In this document: one piece after another, positions 31,919-41,084 of the stretch
Layout: every line of letters starts with the position of its first letter
Position numbering within the stretch: the first letter of the stretch is position 1
Assembly (NCBI GenBank): GCA_036268425.1
Contig: DATAUE010000116.1
Span: forward strand, 12,497 to 76,496
Direction: 5' to 3'
Source: DATARH01 sp036268425
Lineage (GTDB): Bacteria > Pseudomonadota > Alphaproteobacteria > ATCC43930 > CGMCC-115725
Length of the DNA: 64,000 nucleotides
Position numbers and translations under genes: made by a program
Notes under the pieces: generated by a model
What the model saw: the letters and a program-made list of their open reading frames with translations, nothing else
Told to the model about the DNA's origin: nothing
Database searches by the model: none

Positions 31919-33130
31919 ATGACAAGTATCGTGTTGCCGCGACGTTCTCGGGTAACGGCGCGACGGCTCAGCCTGTTCTATGCCGCCAGTTTTCTGGTCG
32001 TCGGCGTGCAACTGCCGTTCTGGCCGGTCTGGCTCGCCGGGCGCGGCCTCGACGCCCGGCAGATCGCGAGCGTTTTCGCCGCCGCGATCTGGGCGAAGGT
32101 GGCGGCGACCCCGGCGTTCGGCGCGCTCGCCGATCGGCTCGGGCGGCGGCGGGCGGTGATGATCGCGCTGGCCGCCACCGCCTGCGCCGCTTATGCCGGG
32201 TTGTGGCCGGTCGCCGGGTTCTGGCTGCTGCTGGCGGTCAATCTGGTTGCCGGCATGGCGCAATCGGCCCTGATGCCGCTTGGCGACAGCATTACGCTCG
32301 CCGCGGTGCGCGACGAGGGGCTTGATTACGGCCGCGTCCGGGTGTGGGGATCGGTCAGCTTTATCGTCGCCGCGATCGGCAGCGGCGTGGCGCTGGCCGC
32401 ATACCCGCCGCAAGGCAGGGCGGACAATCATGTGCTGCTGTTGGTTTTGGCCGCGTCAGGCGGGCTGCTTGCGGCATGCATCGGCATTCCCGCCGGCACG
32501 GGGGCCATAGGCACGGGCGCCATAGGCACGGGCACCGGGGCCGCGTCGCGGCCGCGCTGGTCGGAACTGAGCCGGTTTGTCACCGACCGCCGCTTTTGGG
32601 TTTTTGTCATCAGCGCCGCGGCGCTGCAGTCCAGCCATCAGCTTTATTACGGTTTCGGCACCCTCTATTGGCGCCATCTCGGCTTTTCCGACACCGTGAT
32701 CGGCGTGCTGTGGGCCGAAGGGGTTGTCGCCGAGATTGCGCTGTTCTGGTACAGCGCACCCTTGGTGGCGCGGCTGGGTCCGCTCGGGCTGATGGCGCTG
32801 GGCGGGGTTGCCGGCATTCTACGCTGGTCGCTGATGGGCGTGCTGCCGGGGCTTGGCGCTGCCGCCGCGCTGCAGCTGCTGCATGCCGCCACATTTGGTG
32901 CGAGCCATCTGGGCGCCATGCACTTCATGGCGCGCAATGTTCCGCCGACCGCGGCGGCCAGCGCGCAATCGCTTTATTCGGCGCTGTCGGCCGGTTTTGG
33001 CAGCGGTCTCGTGATGCTGGTTGCCGGTGCCCTTTATGCCGATTGGGGCGGGGCGGCCTATCCCTTCATGGCGGTGCTTTCGACTGCGGGGCTGGCCGGC
33101 GTTCTCGTGCTGCGGCGCATGGCACGCTAA
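31919..33130 (+). CDS. Major facilitator superfamily transporter (MFS_1-like, HcaT/NupG-related)
   Basis: A 403-residue 12-helix transporter. The family opening is LSLFYAASFLVVGVQLPFWPVWLAGRGLD. The loop 2-3 motif is ALADRLGRRRAVM, and VRVWGSVSFIVAAIGSG is the R-x-x-G-S-x-x-F signature of the HcaT-like group. The central cytoplasmic loop contains three 15-nt tandem repeats (32495-32539) encoding Gly-Thr-Gly-Ala-Ile units, likely slippage in a tolerant linker. The substrate may be a phenylpropionate-like acid or nucleoside, but no pathway genes are adjacent. Ends 42 bp before the GFA-like gene. Confidence 0.88.
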   Translation: MTSIVLPRRSRVTARRLSLFYAASFLVVGVQLPFWPVWLAGRGLDARQIASVFAAAIWAKVAATPAFGALADRLGRRRAVMIALAATACAAYAGLWPVAGFWLLLAVNLVAGMAQSALMPLGDSITLAAVRDEGLDYGRVRVWGSVSFIVAAIGSGVALAAYPPQGRADNHVLLLVLAASGGLLAACIGIPAGTGAIGTGAIGTGTGAASRPRWSELSRFVTDRRFWVFVISAAALQSSHQLYYGFGTLYWRHLGFSDTVIGVLWAEGVVAEIALFWYSAPLVARLGPLGLMALGGVAGILRWSLMGVLPGLGAAAALQLLHAATFGASHLGAMHFMARNVPPTAAASAQSLYSALSAGFGSGLVMLVAGALYADWGGAAYPFMAVLSTAGLAGVLVLRRMAR

Positions 33131-33172
33131 GCTGGCCACTTGATGACGACCGGCAATGAGGAGGCACCGCAA

Positions 33173-33568
33173 ATGCTCGGCACCTACGAAGGAGGCTGCC
33201 ATTGCGGTCGCGTACGGTTTCGCGTCCGCGCCGACCTCGCGGCGATCGGCGAATGCAACTGCTCGGTCTGCACCAGGAAAGGCATCTTGCATCTTGGGGC
33301 GGCGCGGGAAGATTTCGAATTGTTGAGCGGCCAAGACGCGCTCACAACCTATCAGTTCAACACTGCGATGGCGCAGCACATCTTCTGCCGGCATTGCGGC
33401 ATCCATTCGTTCGGCGTGCCACGCCTGTATCCGCACCGGATCACCGTCAATGCTCGCTGCCTCGACGGTATCGATCCGGCAGACCTGACGCCGAGCCGCT
33501 TTTTTGACGGCCGCAATTGGGAAGCGGCGGCGCAGGCGCACCGCGCCGCAGCAGGCCAGGACGGTTAG
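33173..33568 (+). CDS. GFA family (glutathione-dependent formaldehyde-activating-like) zinc protein
   Basis: A 131-residue protein with the family's zinc cysteines. C9 and C11 lie in GGCHCGRVRF, C28, C30 and C33 in GECNCSVCTRKG, and C72 and C75 in FCRHCGIHSFGVP. The family includes Paracoccus Gfa and centromere protein V relatives; most members have no proven enzyme activity. The ATG at 33173 was chosen because GAGGAGG lies 8 nt upstream; an in-frame ATG at 33140 has no comparable SD. The C-terminal end overlaps the convergent gene at 33565 by 4 nt. Confidence 0.9.
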   Translation: MLGTYEGGCHCGRVRFRVRADLAAIGECNCSVCTRKGILHLGAAREDFELLSGQDALTTYQFNTAMAQHIFCRHCGIHSFGVPRLYPHRITVNARCLDGIDPADLTPSRFFDGRNWEAAAQAHRAAAGQDG

Positions 33569-34320
33569 ATCACCAGTTCACGCGCAAGGCCGCGAACGTC
33601 CATTTCGAAATCGAGGCCCTGCACGGGCGGCCTGGCGTAATGCCAGGTCAGCCCGCCGGCGGCGGCGTCGCGGCCGACGATCTCGTCGGCCATGACGGAA
33701 TGGATATCGTACACGGTATAGAGCTGCGTCGCGGTCACGTCCGGCCAGCCGAAGCCGAGCGCCGCCAACCGCCGCTCCATCTCGCCCAAAACGTATCGCG
33801 CCTTGTCGCGCATCCCGTCGGCGGATTGATCGCCTAGCCGGATGATGCGGTCGCGATAGCTGCCCGCGCCTTCGCGCGCCTCGCCGCTGCCGGCAACAAC
33901 AAAGCCGCGTGCCGCGGCGCTTGTGTCGGGCATGGTATAGCAGAAGGCATAGAAGCAAGGCGCCGCGGGTGCCGCGATTTCGGGACAGACATTCGAGCGC
34001 GCCACCGGGTTCACCTCGTCGCGAAAGATGCCCCATGCCGCCAGCCGCTTTACATAAGTGCGGTTGAACGCGATGAACCCGGAATCGGTGAATTGCGCAG
34101 GGGAGCGCAGTTCGCAGGCGCAAAAGGCGGTTATCGGGCGCCCGAGCCGGGCTAGATGGGCCTCGATCGCGGCAAATCCTTCCGCCATTGGCAGCAGACG
34201 GGCGAAACGCACCCGCTCGACCGTAAAACCGGGTTCCGCGGCGACACCGCCGGAATACTGGAAGGGCCCGGGGACGAAGCGATAATCCCCGCCAGAAAAT
34301 AGCCGTACGTTCGACATCAT
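33565..34320 (-). CDS. CnbZ-like (2-amino-5-chloromuconate deaminase-type) protein
   Basis: A 251-residue protein. Conserved blocks are LFSGGDYRFVPGPFQYSGGV, a CACELRSPAQFTDSGF segment, NPVARSNVCPEIAAPAAPCF, VVAGSGEAREGAGSYRDRIIRLGD and RYVLGEMERRLAALGFGWPDVTATQLYTVYDIH. The last block resembles the trimeric RidA/YjgF fold. I recognize the set as that of proteins annotated as 2-amino-5-chloromuconate deaminase (CnbZ), from memory only. Many such annotations occur in organisms not degrading chloroarenes, so a general enamine/imine deaminase is a safer idea. ATG at 34317 or 34320 follows GGAGA. Confidence 0.6.
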   Translation of the reverse strand: MMSNVRLFSGGDYRFVPGPFQYSGGVAAEPGFTVERVRFARLLPMAEGFAAIEAHLARLGRPITAFCACELRSPAQFTDSGFIAFNRTYVKRLAAWGIFRDEVNPVARSNVCPEIAAPAAPCFYAFCYTMPDTSAAARGFVVAGSGEAREGAGSYRDRIIRLGDQSADGMRDKARYVLGEMERRLAALGFGWPDVTATQLYTVYDIHSVMADEIVGRDAAAGGLTWHYARPPVQGLDFEMDVRGLARELVI

Positions 34321-34535
34321 AAAGTCTCCATTCGGGGTTACACCGAACCCCGCAGGGCGAAGGAACCTTATCCGCCAACGTGCAACCTTATCCGCCAAAG
34401 TAACGTCGCGGGCCACGGGGACGAAGTCGGCACAGTGGCGGCGCTTTCTTGATTGAGCAGAAATCCACGCACATGCGTTGTAATCAGAGGCCATGCGAGG
34501 CTAAATTTTGAGCACCGCAAGGGAGGGAGCCGGAG

Positions 34536-36275
34536 ATGCCCGTCGAGCGCATGCTGACCGAGGAGCTGCCAGCTCGCGTGCTGATCGCCCGAGTTCTTGC
34601 GGAAGCGGGAATCGAATATGTCTTCGGTATTTCCGGCGGGCACACCGGCCGCATCGTGTCGGGGCTGAGCCAGGTCCAGAACCAGGTACGCATGGTCACC
34701 GTGCGCGAGGAATCGCTGGCCGGGGTCATGGCCGAAGTTTACGGGCGGCTGACACGGCGGCCCGGCGTGATGCTCGGGCAAGGTCCGTGGGTGCTGGGAA
34801 ACGGGCTGATCGGCACGCTCGAAGCGCATCTGTCGAGTTCGCCGATGGTATTGCTCACCGATTTCAGCGATGCGCCGGGGTTTTCGTTGCACGCTCCCTA
34901 TCAGCAGGCGACCGGTGATTACGGCAGCTGGGATGCACGGCGCGCCTTTGGCGGCGTCACCAAGCAGGTGATGCAGGCGCAGGAGCCGACCGCGGCGGTG
35001 CAGGCCACCCAGCTTGCGATAAAGCATGCCCTGGCGGGGCAGCCGGGACCGGTCGCGGTATTGTTCAGCCATGATGCGCTGGCCGGCTCGGTGTCGCCTG
35101 ACTCGCGGCCGGTGCTGTACCCGACGCGTTTCTATCTGCCCCCCGCGCCGTCGCCGGCTGATCCGGCGCAGATTGCCGCCGCGGCCGAGCGGATCCTGGC
35201 GGCCGAGCGCCCGGTGATCGTCGCCGGCAACGGGGTGCGCATCGCGCAGGCCTATGAACCACTGCGGGAACTGGCCGAACTGGCCGGGCTCCCGGTCGGT
35301 ACGACGGCGGCTGGCAAAGGTGTTTTTCCTGAGACTCACCCGCTGGCGCTCGGCGTGTTCGGGACGTTCGGCACGGCGGCCGCCAATGCCTGCATCGGCG
35401 ACGCTGACCTGGTGCTGGTGGTCGGCTCGAAACTGTCGCCGAGTGATACTGCCTGGGAAAACGGCAGATTGCTCGACCCGACCCGCCAGATTTTTGTGCA
35501 GATCGATATCGAGCCGCGCAACGCCTCGTGGAACTTCCCGGCCGAAACCGTTGTGCTTGGCGATGCGGGTGAAGCCCTGGCGCAGTTGCGAGATGCGCTA
35601 CGCTCGCGCGCGGCCGAACGCGGGGAGGCTGCGATCCGCCGTGTCGGACAGCATCGCGCGACGCATGGGTTTTTCAATTCACCGGCCTACACGGCCGACG
35701 ACAAGCCGATCCTGCCGCAGCGGGTTATCGGCGAGCTGATGCGGGTGTTGCCAGAGAACGCAATCGTGACCTGTGATGCTGGCGAAAACCGCATCCTGAT
35801 GACGCATTTCTATCAAACCAAGGCAGCCGGCGGTTTTCTGCAAGCTGCAGGGTCAGGGCCGATGGGCTTTGGCATTCCGGCGGCATTGGCGGCAAAACTG
35901 GTCCATCCCGAGCGGCCGGTTGTCGCAGTCGTCGGCGATGGCGGTTTTGCCATGACGATGAACGGGCTGATGACGGCGCTCGAACAGGATATTCCAATCG
36001 TTGTGGTCGTTTTTAACAATAAGGCGCTTGGCTGGGTGTTGCACGGGTCGGGGCCATTTGCCGCGGAATTCAATGATTTCGATCTCTCAGGCATCGCCCG
36101 CGCGATGGGCTGCCGCGGGCAGCGGATCGGCGATCCGGCAGCGCTGGCCCCGGCATTGCAGGAAGCCCTCGCGTCCGGAATACCAACAGTGATCGACGTG
36201 ATGACCTCGCTGAATGTGACTTTTGCCGATGTTACATCGCCGCTGGCTAATGAGGCCTCGCCGCGCCGTCGGTAA
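34536..36275 (+). CDS. ThDP-dependent acetolactate synthase-like enzyme (large-subunit family)
   Basis: A 579-residue full-length ThDP enzyme. The cofactor-activating glutamate is Glu59 in VTVREESLAG. The central domain spans about 195-330. The PP domain motif is VVGDGGFAMTMNGLMTALEQ followed by VFNNKALGWV (G-D-G-x26-N). It is annotated commonly as acetolactate synthase, but no small regulatory subunit gene (ilvN) follows. The region after Glu59 (GQGPWVLGNGLIGTLEAHLSSSP) is unlike IlvB, so it is probably a catabolic relative such as a benzoylformate-decarboxylase- or sulfoacetaldehyde-type lyase. An AGGGAGG SD sits at 34519. Monocistronic, bounded downstream by a long non-coding region. Confidence 0.85.
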   Translation: MPVERMLTEELPARVLIARVLAEAGIEYVFGISGGHTGRIVSGLSQVQNQVRMVTVREESLAGVMAEVYGRLTRRPGVMLGQGPWVLGNGLIGTLEAHLSSSPMVLLTDFSDAPGFSLHAPYQQATGDYGSWDARRAFGGVTKQVMQAQEPTAAVQATQLAIKHALAGQPGPVAVLFSHDALAGSVSPDSRPVLYPTRFYLPPAPSPADPAQIAAAAERILAAERPVIVAGNGVRIAQAYEPLRELAELAGLPVGTTAAGKGVFPETHPLALGVFGTFGTAAANACIGDADLVLVVGSKLSPSDTAWENGRLLDPTRQIFVQIDIEPRNASWNFPAETVVLGDAGEALAQLRDALRSRAAERGEAAIRRVGQHRATHGFFNSPAYTADDKPILPQRVIGELMRVLPENAIVTCDAGENRILMTHFYQTKAAGGFLQAAGSGPMGFGIPAALAAKLVHPERPVVAVVGDGGFAMTMNGLMTALEQDIPIVVVVFNNKALGWVLHGSGPFAAEFNDFDLSGIARAMGCRGQRIGDPAALAPALQEALASGIPTVIDVMTSLNVTFADVTSPLANEASPRRR

Positions 36276-36591
36276 ATCCGTATCGACGGTGAACGAGGTG
36301 ACAATGCGGGAAAGTGTATTCGGTTTACGACATTCACTTCAGGGCCTTGCCGTCACCGAATGGGTGTAAAACGCGTTAACATGCGTTGTTCTGCGCACAT
36401 TGCTAACGATAAGAGCGAGCGCTAACGATAAGAGCGAGCCATGTCGGCGTATTTTTCATCTATGACTGGTTCTGTGAAAAAGGGCCGCATCACATGTTCT
36501 GGAGGCGACTTGCTTCTCGGGGCTTATGCCTGTAATTTCAGAATCAGGCCGATCACACTTGCGTCCGCCACTTAGCAAATAGACGGGAGCG
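36276..36591. other. 316-bp AT-richer intergenic region with tandem duplication and palindromes
   Basis: No convincing gene. It contains the AACGC-gttaacat-GCGTT inverted repeat (about 36371-36388), the 19-bp duplication at 36402-36439 and a GACGGGAG SD for the regulator gene. A 44-codon frame from 36441 to 36575 has only weak start signals and is not called. Base composition is clearly more AT-rich than upstream DNA, as expected for a promoter region of the secretion locus. Confidence 0.6.
36402..36439. repeat. 19-bp direct tandem duplication
   Basis: GCTAACGATAAGAGCGAGC occurs at 36402-36420 and again at 36421-36439 without a gap or mismatch. It lies about 150 nt upstream of the regulator gene that opens the secretion locus, so it may duplicate a regulator site or be a recent slippage event. 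Confidence 0.9.
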
Positions 36592-37362
36592 ATGGGAGCA
36601 TCGACGATAGTCGTGGCACGGGAAGATTTGTCGATCCCAGGTTCCGCGGATGCGGATGTCGGGGATGCGACGTGCGCCGCTGATATTGAGGCGCGGTTTT
36701 TTAATGTTATTCGCCAGTACAACCCGGATGTCGTTGTACTCGATTTGACGCATACCGGCGGCCAAGGGACGACGGCGATCGTCAAGATCAGGCGACGCAG
36801 CGGTGTTCCCATTCTTGTGGTCTGCGGCGGTGACGACTTGCAGATGCGGGAATATTGCCTTGCCGGCGCCGCGGAATGCATGGCCGCCCCAGTCGATATC
36901 ATGGCGTTGAACCAGACGGTTCAGAAAATCATTCAACTATCGCGTGATTCAGGCTCGTCGCCGCTGAGCGAAGCGGCTCAGACTCAGCCGATATTTTTTG
37001 CCGAGCTGACGCTTCAGCCGCATGAAAACACGCTAACCGGCCCCGATGGAGCGAGTATAAAACTCACGACTTCGGAAAATCGGGTGCTGATTCATTTTGT
37101 GAGCAACCCGTGGATGCTATGCACCCGCGATGCACTGGCCGACGCGCTTTATGGGCCACATCGGCCGAACAACAGCGACCGCGCCGTAGACGTGATTGTC
37201 ACGCGGCTGCGCAAGAAAATAGCTTCCCTTGGTGGGCTTGCCGCGCAGCGCCTCATTAAAACCGAATTTCGGCGCGGTTATATGTTCGTGACTGAAGTGT
37301 CGATCGGCGCACCGATCGTCGCACGTCAGTCTGAGCCTGCCCTTCGCGCGCGGACTGCTTGA
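36592..37362 (+). CDS. OmpR-family response-regulator-like transcription factor with degenerate receiver
   Basis: A 256-residue protein. The N-terminal receiver-like domain (about 4-115) retains the acceptor Asp51 in VVVLDLTHTGG. It lacks the usual acidic pair after strand 1 (the position reads VVAREDLS), and the conserved K-P near 100 is A-P (MAAPVD). The C-terminal winged helix (about 140-235) is normal: LTLQPHENTLTGPDG, LTTSENRVLIHFV, RAVDVIVTRLRKKI and RLIKTEFRRGYMF. Phospho-switching is therefore doubtful, and no sensor kinase is adjacent. It opens the type I secretion locus and probably regulates it. ATG at 36592 follows GGGAG. Confidence 0.85.
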   Translation: MGASTIVVAREDLSIPGSADADVGDATCAADIEARFFNVIRQYNPDVVVLDLTHTGGQGTTAIVKIRRRSGVPILVVCGGDDLQMREYCLAGAAECMAAPVDIMALNQTVQKIIQLSRDSGSSPLSEAAQTQPIFFAELTLQPHENTLTGPDGASIKLTTSENRVLIHFVSNPWMLCTRDALADALYGPHRPNNSDRAVDVIVTRLRKKIASLGGLAAQRLIKTEFRRGYMFVTEVSIGAPIVARQSEPALRARTA

Positions 37363-37477
37363 TAGCACGGCGCGTGCGCGTCGCGCGGGTGATGCCCTCC
37401 CGCACGACTGCCCGGTCGCCTGATGGCCGCCGGAGTGCCAAGATGCCGAACGCCAAGACGCCGACGGCCCAGATGAA

Positions 37478-39739
37478 ATGGTGCAGACCGTGACTCTCGC
37501 TTTGAACGATCCGCCGTCCGTAGAGCCGCTTGACGCTGTGCCGGCGTCCTCGGCGCTGCTCGAAAGCCTGATTATCGTCGCCCGACATCGTGGCGTGCAC
37601 CTGTCCAAGGAACAGGTCATTCGCGATCACCAGTTGTTCGCCCGCGACGTATCGGTCGCAGACACCCTACGCATTGCCTATGCCGCGGGGCTGCGCGCTC
37701 AGGCGACGCGACTGCGATGGAACGATCTTTTCAGGATGGGGCCGGCGCTGCCGGCCATCGTGCGGTTACGCAACGGCGCCGCGATGGTGCTGCTGCGCGC
37801 CGAGGAACATCTGCCGGGGTGGCCTCCAGTCGTGATCCTGCGTGATCCGAACGGCAACGAGGAAGCGCCGCTTATCCTCGACGAGGCGCGTTTTGCCTCG
37901 GTGTGGGACGGCGATGTCATCCTGGTCAAGCGCGACTACCGGTTGCGTGATGAAGACCGTCCGTTCGGCGTTGGTTGGCTGTTCGGCCAGTTGCTGCGTG
38001 ATCGCCGTGTCGCCGGTGACCTTGCGGTTTGCGCAGTATTGTTGGGTGTGCTGGCGATCGCGCCCGTCATGTTCTGGCGCGTCATGGTCGACCGGGTCAT
38101 GTACTACGGGAGCATGAGTACGTTTACGATGATCTGTGTCGCGTTCGGCATCTTGCTGATATTCGATACGATCTTCGGGCATCTGCGACGTTATCTTGTG
38201 GCGTTCGTTACCGCGCGAGTCGACGCCAAAGCATGGACATACATGTTCGGTAAATTGCTCAATTTGCCGATCGATTATTTTGAGCGTACGCCAACCGGCG
38301 TCGTCGTCCATGATTTGTACGAATTTTATCGAATTCGCAGTTTTTTGACCGGTCAATTGTTCGGAACGATGCTGGATTCCTTCGTTCTGGTGATCTTCTT
38401 GCCGATCATGTTTACGTTCAGCGTAATTATGACCGCCTGTGTTTTAGTGTTGTGCCTTTTGATATGTCTGTGGCTGATCATCATGTTGCCGACCGTGCGG
38501 CGCAAAGTGTCGGCGGCCGTGCAGGCAGAGACGGAGCGTGGCACGCACCTTGTCGAAGCGGTGCACGGGATACGCGCGATCAAGTCTCTGGCGCTCGACG
38601 CACGGCAACGCCACCAGTGGGATGTTTTTGTCGCAAAGGTTGTTGAGACGCGGTTCGACGAAGGATGTACCGCCAACATCGTGCAGACGGTCGTTCATCC
38701 GCTCCAACTATTGATGACCAATGGTGTGATTGCCGTTGCGGTCTATTTGGCGCTTGTCAATCACGACACGATGTATCTTGGCGCGATCTTTGCCTTCATG
38801 ATCATGACGCAGCGGGTCACCATGCCGGTTGTGCAGGCGGCGCAGGCCATCGTGCAGATCGACGAGGCGCGGAGCGCCATTGCGCGGGTCGCGCATATTA
38901 TCAATTCGCCGCCGGAGGAAGGCCGGTCCGGTCACGGCGTGCGGGCGCCGTTCATCGGGCGGATCGAGTTCAACGACGTCATCTTCCGCTATCAGGGGGC
39001 GACGTCGCCGGCGCTCGACCGGGTATCGTTTTCGGTGCCGGAAGGAAGCATTTTCGGAATTGTCGGGCGCAGCGGCTCCGGCAAGACGACGGTCACCCGT
39101 CTGTTGCAGGCCCTGCACAGCAATTACCAGGGAATGATCAAGATCGACGGCAACGATCTGCGCGAGATCGACGTCGATCATCTGCGTTCGAGCCTTGGCG
39201 TCGTTCTGCAGGAGAACTTTCTGTTCCGGGGCACGATCCGCGACACGATCTCGGCTGCCAAACCCGATGCCACGTTCGAGGAAATCGTCGAAGCTGCGCG
39301 ATTGGCCGGCGCCGAGGAATTTATCGAGCGGCTTCCGGCCGGGTACGAAACCTTCATCCAGGAAGGATCGACCAATCTCTCCGGCGGCCAACGCCAGCGG
39401 CTCGCGATCGCACGCGCATTGATGGGTAACCCGCGCATCTTGATGTTGGATGAAGCAACCAGCGCGCTCGACGCCGACAGCGAGGCCATCGTCAACGCCA
39501 ATTTAATGCGAATTGCGCGCGGCCGTACGCTGATCATCATTTCGCACCGTCTGTCGGCGCTGGTTGCGGCGGATGCGATCCTCGTTCTGGAGCGTGGCGA
39601 AGTCTACGATGTGGGAACGCACGAGCAACTTCTAGAGCGCTGCGACATCTATGCCGGGCTGTGGCATTTGCAGCACCGACATCTGGAAAACAGGTCATCG
39701 ACGCATGAGATCATTCCGCTCCGGCCAGCAGCTCAATGA
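37478..39739 (+). CDS. Type I secretion ABC transporter with catalytically dead C39-like domain
   Basis: A 753-residue HlyB-type exporter. The N-terminal C39-like domain (about 20-150) begins ASSALLESLIIVARHRG; the peptidase Cys and His are absent, as in HlyB, so it docks substrate but does not cleave a leader. Five to six membrane helices follow (about 180-470). The nucleotide-binding domain has Walker A GRSGSGKTT (about 530), signature LSGGQRQRLAIARAL (about 634), Walker B ILMLDEATSALD (about 655) and switch SHRLSAL. It exports unfolded proteins in one step from the cytoplasm with a membrane-fusion partner (next gene, overlapping by 35 nt) and an outer-membrane TolC that is not encoded here. 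Confidence 0.93.
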   Translation: MVQTVTLALNDPPSVEPLDAVPASSALLESLIIVARHRGVHLSKEQVIRDHQLFARDVSVADTLRIAYAAGLRAQATRLRWNDLFRMGPALPAIVRLRNGAAMVLLRAEEHLPGWPPVVILRDPNGNEEAPLILDEARFASVWDGDVILVKRDYRLRDEDRPFGVGWLFGQLLRDRRVAGDLAVCAVLLGVLAIAPVMFWRVMVDRVMYYGSMSTFTMICVAFGILLIFDTIFGHLRRYLVAFVTARVDAKAWTYMFGKLLNLPIDYFERTPTGVVVHDLYEFYRIRSFLTGQLFGTMLDSFVLVIFLPIMFTFSVIMTACVLVLCLLICLWLIIMLPTVRRKVSAAVQAETERGTHLVEAVHGIRAIKSLALDARQRHQWDVFVAKVVETRFDEGCTANIVQTVVHPLQLLMTNGVIAVAVYLALVNHDTMYLGAIFAFMIMTQRVTMPVVQAAQAIVQIDEARSAIARVAHIINSPPEEGRSGHGVRAPFIGRIEFNDVIFRYQGATSPALDRVSFSVPEGSIFGIVGRSGSGKTTVTRLLQALHSNYQGMIKIDGNDLREIDVDHLRSSLGVVLQENFLFRGTIRDTISAAKPDATFEEIVEAARLAGAEEFIERLPAGYETFIQEGSTNLSGGQRQRLAIARALMGNPRILMLDEATSALDADSEAIVNANLMRIARGRTLIIISHRLSALVAADAILVLERGEVYDVGTHEQLLERCDIYAGLWHLQHRHLENRSSTHEIIPLRPAAQ

Positions 39740-41084
39740 CGGGTCGGCCGACACCGACAAGGTCATCCGGCTTTTCCAATCGGAAACGTCGGAGATCGCT
39801 GAGTCGCCGGAGCCGGCCGGCGTCAGGGCGACAGTCTATGTGCTCGGCGCGTTTCTCGTTGCGCTGATCGTCACGTCGCTGGTGACGCGGCTCGACCGCG
39901 TCGTCACCAGCAGTAGCGCAGAGGTCGTGACCGTCCAGCCGACCGTGGTGCTGCAGGCGCTTGATCCGTCGATCATCAAGACGCTGGACGTCCGCGAAGG
40001 CCAGCGGGTCAAGGCAGGCGACGTGCTGGCGACCTTGGACCCGACTTTTGCGACGGCCGATGTCGATGCCTTGAAAATCCAGATCGCCGGCCTCAACGCT
40101 CAGATCGCGCGTTGTGAAGCCGAACTGGCGGGCCGCCCGTACAATCCGGCGCCGACGGCGGACCCGGGCGCTTCACAATACAATCAACTGCAACGGTCGT
40201 ATTACCTGCAGCGCAAGGCGCAATACGACGCGCAAATCCACTCGTATGACGAGCAGATCGGGCAGGTGACGGCGACGATCGCGAAAATGCGCAACGACGA
40301 GTCCCGTTATTCCGATCGCGCCAAGCTTGCCAAAGAGGTCGAACAGATGCGCGCGACGCTGGCCGCCGCTCAGGTGGGCAGCCGCCTCAATCTGCTCGCC
40401 GCGACCGACCAGAAAACCGAACTGCTGCGCAATGTCGAATACAACCACAACAGCCTCATAGAGTCGCAGCACCAGTTGGAGGCGACGACCGCGACACGCA
40501 ACGCCTTTGCCGAGCAATGGCTCGGACAGACCAGCCAGGAACTGGTTACCGCCCGCAACCAGCGGGATGCGGCGTTGCAGCAGCTCGACAAGGCGAGCAA
40601 GCACAAGGATCTGGTTCGTCTTGTCGCCACTGAAGATTCGGTCGTGCTCAAGATGGCGCAGCTGTCGGTCGGATCGGTTCTTAAGGAAGGCGATCCTCTG
40701 ATCTACCTGGCGCCCATGCGGTCTCCGGTCGAGGTGGAGGCAAAAATGTTGCCGCGCGATGTCGGCTTTATTCGTGCGGGCGACCCGGTAAAAATCAAAT
40801 TCGATGCGTTCAACTATATCGAGCACGGAATGGCCGACGGAACCGTGCGTTGGATCAGTGAAGGCGCCTTTACAACGGACGACAACGGAACGCCAGCCAA
40901 TCAGCCGTATTACAAAGTACGGATTGCCTTGACCAAGGTCGATCTGCACAACCTTCCGGAAGGGTTTCGTCTGATCCCCGGCATGACCCTGACGGCGGAT
41001 GTGCATATCGGCACGCGGTCATTGCTGATGTACATTGTCAGCGGTGCTGTTCGCGGCGCGAATGAGGCAATGCGGGAGCCATAA
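39705..41084 (+). CDS. HlyD-family membrane fusion protein of a type I secretion system
   Basis: A 459-residue protein. A short cytoplasmic tail (1-40) precedes one transmembrane helix (VYVLGAFLVALIVTSLV, about 45-62). A lipoyl half-motif (VVLQALDPSIIKTLDVREGQRVKAGDVLATLD, about 82-113), a long periplasmic coiled coil with Gln/Ala-rich heptads (about 115-310) and the returning beta-barrel with the HlyD signature region, ending GMTLTADVHIG, follow. It bridges the inner-membrane ABC transporter and TolC. The ATG at 39705 lies inside the transporter gene (35-nt overlap), so the two are translated together. The downstream Sel1 gene overlaps or abuts its stop. Confidence 0.93.
   Translation: MRSFRSGQQLNDGSADTDKVIRLFQSETSEIAESPEPAGVRATVYVLGAFLVALIVTSLVTRLDRVVTSSSAEVVTVQPTVVLQALDPSIIKTLDVREGQRVKAGDVLATLDPTFATADVDALKIQIAGLNAQIARCEAELAGRPYNPAPTADPGASQYNQLQRSYYLQRKAQYDAQIHSYDEQIGQVTATIAKMRNDESRYSDRAKLAKEVEQMRATLAAAQVGSRLNLLAATDQKTELLRNVEYNHNSLIESQHQLEATTATRNAFAEQWLGQTSQELVTARNQRDAALQQLDKASKHKDLVRLVATEDSVVLKMAQLSVGSVLKEGDPLIYLAPMRSPVEVEAKMLPRDVGFIRAGDPVKIKFDAFNYIEHGMADGTVRWISEGAFTTDDNGTPANQPYYKVRIALTKVDLHNLPEGFRLIPGMTLTADVHIGTRSLLMYIVSGAVRGANEAMREP

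Noticed and set aside
34536..36275. Acetolactate synthase large subunit ilvB for branched-chain biosynthesis
   Set aside because: No ilvN small subunit or ilvC follows and the N-terminal region differs, so only a family-level call is made.
36441..36575. 44-codon frame upstream of the response-regulator gene
   Set aside because: Only a weak SD formed by the duplicated repeat and no recognizable peptide; not enough to call.
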